Source of the DNA: Ignavibacteriales bacterium
Lineage (GTDB): Bacteria; Bacteroidota; Ignavibacteria; Ignavibacteriales; Melioribacteraceae
Assembly: GCA_020635275.1 (NCBI GenBank)
Contig: JACKAA010000004.1
Coordinates: forward strand, 248,001 to 312,000
Length of the DNA stretch: 64,000 bases
Reading direction: 5' to 3'
In this document: positions 63,453 to 64,000 of the stretch, one piece after another
Position numbering within the stretch: position 1 is the first letter of the stretch
How the letters are laid out: each line of letters starts with the position of its first letter
Notes under the pieces: generated by a model
Told to the model about the DNA's origin: nothing
The model's database searches: none
Seen by the model: the letters and a program-made list of their open reading frames with translations, nothing else
Program-made: the position numbers and the translations under genes

Positions 63453-63547
63453 ACTTTTCTAATCAACATGAGAATATCATTCATAAGTTTTAATACAAAT
63501 TAGTTAACTTATTTTCTTCATGAAATTAAACGGGAAGTAGTTTTATA

Positions 63548-64000
63548 ATGAAAATGATCGGTTTATTTTATTTGACAGTAATTTTATTGGGAGTAATTTT
63601 TGGCAAAAATGAATCAGCGGTTTTTAGTAAAACTAATTATCCAATTCAGCCGAGTACCGATTCTGTAAAATATTTAAATCTTCCTGAAAGACCATTAAAT
63701 TCAATAAGCGGATCAGAATTTGTTAAAGCTGTCTCCGGAAAAAGTGTTGTTGATCGCGAAAAAGCAGTTGTAAAAGAAATTTTATCTGGTAATGTTCCAT
63801 CATTTTCACGAAAACTAATACCTTTGAAAATAAATCAAACAATAAATTCAATAAATTATGAAACAATAATCTATACTACTTGTGATTACATGGCAATTGG
63901 TTCCGATGAGGATTATTTATATATACCAATGACGCCTTCAACTGCTCAGTATTTAGCTAAAGTTTTGTATTGTTCTCTGCCAACAAAGAAAAATGTTGAT
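63548..64000 (+). CDS. Secreted protein, 3' end outside window
   Basis: The frame is open for 151 codons from ATG 63548 to the right edge. A signal peptide (MKMIGLFYLTVILLGVIFG) is present. Segments read ERPLNSISGSEFVKAV, VDREKAVVKEILSGNVPSFS, DYMAIGSDEDYLYIPMTPST and AKVLYCSLPTKKNVD. A GGGAAG site lies upstream. The domain is cut off and no function is assigned. Confidence 0.7.
   Translation, partial: MKMIGLFYLTVILLGVIFGKNESAVFSKTNYPIQPSTDSVKYLNLPERPLNSISGSEFVKAVSGKSVVDREKAVVKEILSGNVPSFSRKLIPLKINQTINSINYETIIYTTCDYMAIGSDEDYLYIPMTPSTAQYLAKVLYCSLPTKKNVD

Noticed and set aside
1..64000. CRISPR arrays, prophage modules, rRNA operon or replication origin
   Set aside because: No regularly spaced repeats, phage structural genes, rRNA sequence or DnaA-box clusters were seen.

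Overview
The window is strongly AT-rich, with many TTG starts beside good Shine-Dalgarno sites. It most resembles a free-living member of the Ignavibacteria (Bacteroidota/Chlorobiota side). The reasons are a type IX secretion C-terminal sorting domain, a PorD/DUF4835 protein, a TonB receptor paired with a DUF4249 lipoprotein, many two-component-regulator-type beta-propellers, and a serine-palmitoyltransferase-like enzyme. The taxon is an inference from gene families; there is no rRNA in the window.

1-15845: one long co-directional run encodes five SpoIIE/PP2C-type phosphatases followed by one small STAS anti-sigma-factor antagonist. Four of the phosphatases are (or appear to be) membrane receptors with a periplasmic propeller, a Y_Y_Y domain, one TM helix, a coiled coil and SpoIIE. 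The fifth is soluble, with an NTF2/SnoaL-like N-terminus and three repeated modules. It reads as many inputs feeding one partner-switching output. No anti-sigma kinase is in the window.

15846-22640: an accessory, partly decayed stretch. It has an IS3-type end with a broken orfA, gene fragments, a frameshifted NTF2-like gene, small hypothetical genes and a class III cyclase-YHS fusion. An AraC regulator sits next to a DUF1772 / NmrA / NTF2-like set, with a 21-bp-spaced direct repeat and an RBS-covering hairpin between regulator and target. A second IS-end-like sequence and a tRNA-Ser(GCU) close the region.

22838-28682: a TonB receptor / DUF4249 / PEGA-propeller lipoprotein operon, then a patatin-like lipase with a small membrane protein.

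28683-39307 (minus strand): citrate metabolism. It holds citrate lyase alpha, a CitD-CitE fusion, an MmgE/PrpD protein, an aconitase-family hydratase resembling homoaconitase, an HD-fold protein lacking one metal ligand, and an isocitrate-dehydrogenase-family enzyme. A T9SS cargo gene, palindromic repeats and a decayed four-helix-bundle element are interspersed.

39403-47496: envelope functions. These include an HhH/beta-barrel protein with a PorV-like partner, PorD, and a probable bacterial ceramide pathway (GNAT acyltransferase, serine palmitoyltransferase-like enzyme, divergent NAD-dependent reductase). A GIY-YIG nuclease and a cytochrome-like lipoprotein follow.

47642-64000: tRNA-Ala(GGC) with a strong terminator, then a carbohydrate/sensory region. 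It contains a secreted arabinose/fucose-isomerase-like protein, a GH106-like lipoprotein, a haem-type chemoreceptor divergent from a PAS histidine kinase, beta-barrel proteins, an EEP-family lipoprotein, a PAP2 phosphatase and a GH43 lipoprotein. An unfinished secreted gene runs off the right edge.
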